DNA of 64,000 nucleotides from Chromobotia macracanthus. Taxonomy: Eukaryota; Chordata; Actinopteri; Cypriniformes; Botiidae. The position numbers were made by a program, and so were the translations under genes. The notes beneath the pieces are model-generated. The model did not search any database, had not been told where the DNA came from, and saw nothing but the letters and a program-made list of their open reading frames with translations. The stretch's first letter is position 1. The number at the start of each line of letters is the position of its first letter. Shown piece by piece: positions 38,101 through 44,100 of the stretch. The stretch spans positions 14,058,501 through 14,122,500 of the forward strand of contig JAZGTH010000007.1 in NCBI GenBank assembly GCA_036877525.1, written 5' to 3'.

Positions 38101-41100
38101 TTTTCATTCTCTTTAGGAATATCAGACCATTGGTCATCATCAGTGAACTGAGACAGACCCTCCGTTTCCTCAGCCATGCTTTCCTTCTAAACCCTCGGCC
38201 TGCACTGTATCATTCACATCTGCCACATTCTTAACATCAGCATTACTGTCACTCTAATCAGCATCAGAAACACTCACAGGTTTATCAGGAGCAGAACTGC
38301 ATCCTCACCAGCAGTATTAACTTTAGATTCACTCACCTCTGGTTGTTCCTTCCCTTTCTCTGCAGCCCCATTATCCTGTTCTTTAGTTTTCAGTGTTTCA
38401 GTGTTATTTGTTTGGTTATCGTTGTTATTTGCGTCAGTATGTGATGTAGGCGCACGCTGTTCATTTAAATGCAGGCATACAAAGTGCTTATGACCCACGT
38501 CTCCACACTCAAAACACTTTAAACTAGCAGTGCTAGCAAAAAACATGAATTCTTACAGTGAATATCAGACCATTGGTCATCATCTTTCATGCCATCAGTG
38601 AACTGAGACAGACCCTCCGTTTCCTCAGCCATGCTTTCCTTCTAAACCCTCAGCCTGCACTTTATCATTTACATCAGCCACATTCTTAACATCAGCATTA
38701 CTGATGCGGGCATGCAAAGCGTTTATGGCCCATGTCTCCACACTCAAAACACTTTACACTAGCAGTGCTAGCAAAAAACATGAATTCTTGCCATGAATGA
38801 CGTGAAAAGAAACTTTCAAGGTTTGCTCCAGTGAATGCAGAAACATGTAAACCTGGTGTCTAAAGGAAAGGACGTGCTTACGTGCAGTGTTTTTACATCC
38901 GTGGGGTATCATTCTAGCGGAGCCTGCTATCTTACCAAATCTCTGCAGCTCACTGCTGATGGCATCATTAGATACAAAAGTCAGAACATTAGAAATGGTG
39001 ACTTTATTTGCTGCAGCGGATAGTGGGGCTACTGGAACAAATGTTTCTTTCACCCATATTCCGCTCACAACTGTTTAACAAGTGTCTCAGATTTTAATAT
39101 AACAACCGCCTTGTTCATCCGTAAGGCCGAGACAATATTCTCAAACCCCACCAGCTCTTATATAACCTCCACTGTCCTGGAGGTTATATAACTCCTCCAC
39201 TGTCACATCAGGCTCCAGTACACACCTGCATGGCATTGATGGCATTTAAGGTGTGGGAACAGACGCCATCCCATCGACTGAAAGCCACACACACACTACA
39301 GAGTAACTCTTTCTTTTCCTACCCTGCCTAAGAATCTAATTAGCGAGGGGAAAGAAAAAAGAAAAGTTTGTGAAAAAATGGGAAAGTGACATATAGTGAC
39401 AGATATGGTAACCCATACCCGAAATGTGACCTCTGCATTTAACCCATCACTGTGAGGAGTGAACACACACTGCAAGCCGTGAATACACATACACACCCAG
39501 AGCAGTGGGAAGCATATTACTGTGCCCGGGGAGCATTTGGGGCTTAGGTGCATTGCTCAAGGGCACTTCAGTTGCTACCTGTCAGCGTTTAGAAAAGTGC
39601 TTGAAGAAAAACAATTTTAGAAAACACAAAGTTTTCTGCAAAACACAAAGAGAGGGAGACAGAGGGACAGAGAGAGAATATGCATGAAATAGTCACAGAA
39701 GAGAACAAGTGATCTGAGAGAGAGAAACAGAAATGACAGGGTGAAGATGAAGGGGATTTGTCTAGATAAGAAAGAAAAATAGGGTTTTACTTTAGCACAT
39801 CTACTGCACTGAAAATGGCAATGTGACCTTTAAAAACATTCTTTTACACCTCCACTAGCTCTCTAACACACACATGATCTGCCTCTGGCATCACAACAGA
39901 CCACAAGCTGATAGTTTACTACATGCCCCATTAGACTATTGTTTACATACTGTATGTATAATGTGTAAGTCTGGTGGTACTGTTTTCATTTACTGGACAA
40001 GAAGACCTTGATCCTAATCCAAGCACGACACTTTTTATCCAATAGAAAAGAGCACCTTACCTCCTCTCCACTGTCTCAGATAAATACTTGTTCTCACAAC
40101 TCCATCAACAATCATGAACTTCAATACAAAACATACAAAGATCATTTTGTTTTTATAATCTACATTTAAAATCCTCTTGTCTGAAAACCAGCCTAGTGGG
40201 GTCAGTAGGTCAGTAGGTTACTGTGGACACACATCCTGCGTGCGTCTCCACGCATGATTCACGCCTTACAGCCTTCAGGATCCAAGACTGATGAGCTCGC
40301 AGTGTGGAGGTACGTGCATGGGGGAAGACGGGTATCTGACCAGTCAGATGCAATTCCAAAAGGGCATGTGATAAATAATAATCGTTCCAGAGAAGATCAA
40401 AAACAACTTCACAGCTTTCCCTTCATGGTTAGGATTCATGGTGACTAAATTCCAGGACACAATGTGAAGAACTTTATTTCTCATGAATATCAATAAAATC
40501 ACATGATATTTGGCCAGTCATTCTAACTGATTTGTAGGCACAAGGCAGGCACAAGGAACTCACTAGTCAGAGGAAAACCACCAGCACTGAGTGACCAGTT
40601 GTCAGAGTCTTCAGCTCCAATCACAGTTGTGCTGATAAATAGCCATAATACATCACTCCTTTAAGACTTTACAAATGTATCATAATGCAGTAATGTATTA
40701 TATCTACAGGCTAAACAGAAATCCTTACCCTTCACAAACTTTTGAATCAGTGTTCATATCTTTGTACCTGGGGGAGTGCACGCTTCAACAGAAGACTGAA
40801 CTAGAACAGAGCGTCTCTTGGACGGCATGGGCATCTTCCTCTCCTTATACTTTGCCAGGGCCGCATGTACTGCTTCTGTGTGCAGGTCTGTAAAGGGGAT
40901 AAGAAAGAAAAACGTGCACCAAACGGGCCAAAGATGTCAATTCAGAAGATTTACTAGGAGAATAACCAACATTACAAAGTGAAGCATAATCTGCTAATAG
41001 TTAAGACCAAACCTACCACAGAAAATCTTCAGAACTAAAGAACTGGGTTTGTTGTGATGAAATGTTCCTACCCGATCTGAAGCGCTCATCCCTGGAGTTT

Positions 41101-44100
41101 GCCACCCAGGACTTGTTGTGTTTGGAGCACGGAGGAACCAAGTGTGACGACGACTGGATTCTGTGATCAGTCTGCAGAGATGAATCTACACCTGCACACC
41201 AGACACACCAGACCATTCTCTGTCACTCAAACACTTCTGTGTACACCTTGATATTTCAACCATTAGCAAAGTAACTGCAGTGTAACAATAAGCAGAAAAG
41301 GCAGTTACAACAAATGGACTGAGACAGAGGAGAAACTACATTATGAATCTGCAAAATACAGGTCGCTTTCCCCTGCAATAAAGTCTGAGTCTGACATAGC
41401 TATTGGGACCCACATTGACAGAACCAAGAAAATGTGAGCGTAATTCAATTTTAATGTCCCATTGAAGTTAAACAATTAAATTTTAACACTATCCCTAGAT
41501 TTAGACTGCAACATAATTCCTCACTCACTTAACTCTGTTATCCCAGTAACAACAACAGGCCCTCTGCACACACTTAAGGCCCTCAGAGAAATTCTTCAGT
41601 CCTGACACACATCTGACAGCAGGGCTGTATATGAGAAATATTTCACCACTGAAAACTTTTCACACATATGAATTACTTCAAACAGGTGATGCTTAAAAAC
41701 AGAAACACTCAGAACTGAGAGTTCCAGTGAAGCAGATCATTTCTGCCTAACAAGAAACTTAAAGACAGGGCAGGCAATGTTTTCTGGAAACAGTTTTTAT
41801 GATGGTTGAAAGCTTCTTCACATCCTGTTAGCAATCACTAAATAAAGTGCTCTAAATATATGTATGTATATACACTTCCGTTTGGAAACACACAAATGTT
41901 TCCTATCATCTTAAAAATCACAACAATTAAACATCTGAAGCTGTTTGCTTAAATGTTTAAAAAGATTAATGTAGACAAAAAATTGTGACAACATATTAAT
42001 TTCTGCTGTTAGAAAACTATGATTTTTTGTAAAAAATGCTATTGAAATAGATGATATTGACCAAATAATGAAAAAAAAGCTAATAAGAGCAAACCTCTTT
42101 AAAAAGCTTCTCAGGATGATTCCTCAAGATAAAATGTGAAGAAAATTTTTTGTAAATTCTAGGCAAAGGGTGACTGCACTGAATATGCCAGAGTTTAACC
42201 TAGTTTAATTTATTTTCAATTTTCTTTAGCCGCAATATAATTTCTAATTAGAATAACACAAATTCCTAAAGTTACATTTGTGTTATGTCATAGTTTTGAT
42301 GAGTTTACTATTATTCTTTTAAAATGTGAAAAAAATACTAATAAAGAATAAGTGTTTCCAAACTTTTAACCAGTACTGCATATATCTTCTGTGGAAACAC
42401 AGAAGCCTTTGTCCAATCATTGCATTGAGTCCAAATAGCTTGTCAGTCAAACTATGTGTTAATGTGCTGGAGGAGGCGTGGCTTTGGAGAATGCTCTGAC
42501 AGGAGGGTGGGATCTTTCAAAGTGCGTTCAAAGCTATGTTGCTATTGCTAGCCTTTCTAAAACTGCCTATCCACTTTGACAGGAACAGACATGTAACCAG
42601 ACGAATAAAGGCTGTGCATCTCTGAACAAAGTTTGATCTGTATTAGATTGACTGTTTTGTGAACAGTAACATCCTGCTGAGTAAACCTCATACACAGAGA
42701 AAACACACTACATCTCAACTACAGACAAGACACAGCCTCTAAAATTTAAGTGAGACTCAAAACTGTGAATGGATTTATGGGTAACTGATGCATTTAAACT
42801 GTGTCTGATGTCTGGTGTTGATGCTCTGAACACCGGTGACCTCACGAGGTTGTTTATACCAGAAGGGGTCTGATTAACGCTAAAATACCTCTAAATTTAT
42901 TAATACAGATTATTAGTATGGCTGAAATACATCTAAGACAAATTATATTTAAGTAACGTAGTCATTCTTTTGCCATCAACTTTTAAATAAAACCAAAGAC
43001 AAGAGGAAACATTTATCACAGTTTCTTGTGTTAAACTGCCCTTGTTCTAAAAAACAAATGAATCTGCACAGGATTGTTTACCTCCTCCCGAACCCTTTGC
43101 CTGATAATCCCTTTAAATTGACCTCTTAACCTACGATCACTGAAAGGACATTCAGATGACTGTGTTGACATGACCCAGCTTTCGGCCTTTTCTGAATGTT
43201 TCGTCAATGAAGGCCAATGTCCCCAACAACCAAATTGAGTTTAGGGCAGTTTACATACTTAACCACGGGATACTATAATATATAAACATAGATGTCACCA
43301 ACGGAAGGACTAGTTTAGAATTAGCAAGATCATTTGAGGTACATTGGGTATTAATCCTACTTTGGTAAATGTTGATAAATGTAATGATCTGACCTTCATT
43401 ATAAGAATGTTATGGGCAATAGTTTCAACATGACTGCACTGGAGAAAACAATAAAACACAAAGGTATAGCCACATTATTCCAACATTATGGTGCACACAC
43501 TGATTTCACTTGATTTCAACTCATTTGTTCTGGGAAACTTCAAAACCTCCTGCTTAAACAACAAAGCCCAACTGACAGCAAATGTTCTTTAGGGCAGGTT
43601 TGCACCATCAAAAGAAATGAGGGACTGTTGGTCTATAAGATTTCAAATATGCACATACAATTGATCCAGAACTGTGACACATACAATGTCCTGTGTGTGT
43701 GATCTCTGCAGTGTGGACTCACTAATGCCTGGCTGTGTGCAAAAATTAAAAAAGCTCTGTACAGTTGCTAAGCGAAAAATGTCTCTCCATGGCTTGCTGA
43801 TAACCAATCACAACCCTGCTTTTAAACAACCTAGATTGTTACTAGTCAGATCTGTATGGAGTGTTTGAGAAGACTGTGTGAATGTTACAATCTTTGGTTC
43901 TTAACATGACGTGATATAACTGACCCACATCAACTCCAGGTGAAAGAATCTTTCTGAAGCAGATTTCAGATTTGGGTAAATAAAGAATGAAACTGAGTAA
44001 CAGGTATAGACTTCACTATTAACTTTTAAGTGATCTTGCTTCCCTAAGACATGGCTGAGCTAATCTGTTCAGCTGTAGTTTCTGGATATAATATTGATAA

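Larger units (their letters stand above)
36872..39070 (-). mobile_element. Tx1-like LINE, ORF1 and parts of ORF2 (right of the gypsy insertion)
   Basis: Reading on the minus strand from 39070: ORF1 with an RRM-like block and CCHC knuckles (to 38270), then a start of the ORF2 endonuclease (SLNVNGM near 37900, CFLQETHSDPK near 37790), an inserted short repeat (37545-37755), more endonuclease (VNIFAPNLGLDRPQLF, FIILGVDWNC at 37230-37400), and abruptly the C-terminal block GLWVGEEPLLFNSAVDLDIF, VGHLTSQDGW at 37080-36880. The whole reverse transcriptase is missing between these. The target of the gypsy insertion is just after LNISRSVW. Confidence 0.85.
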
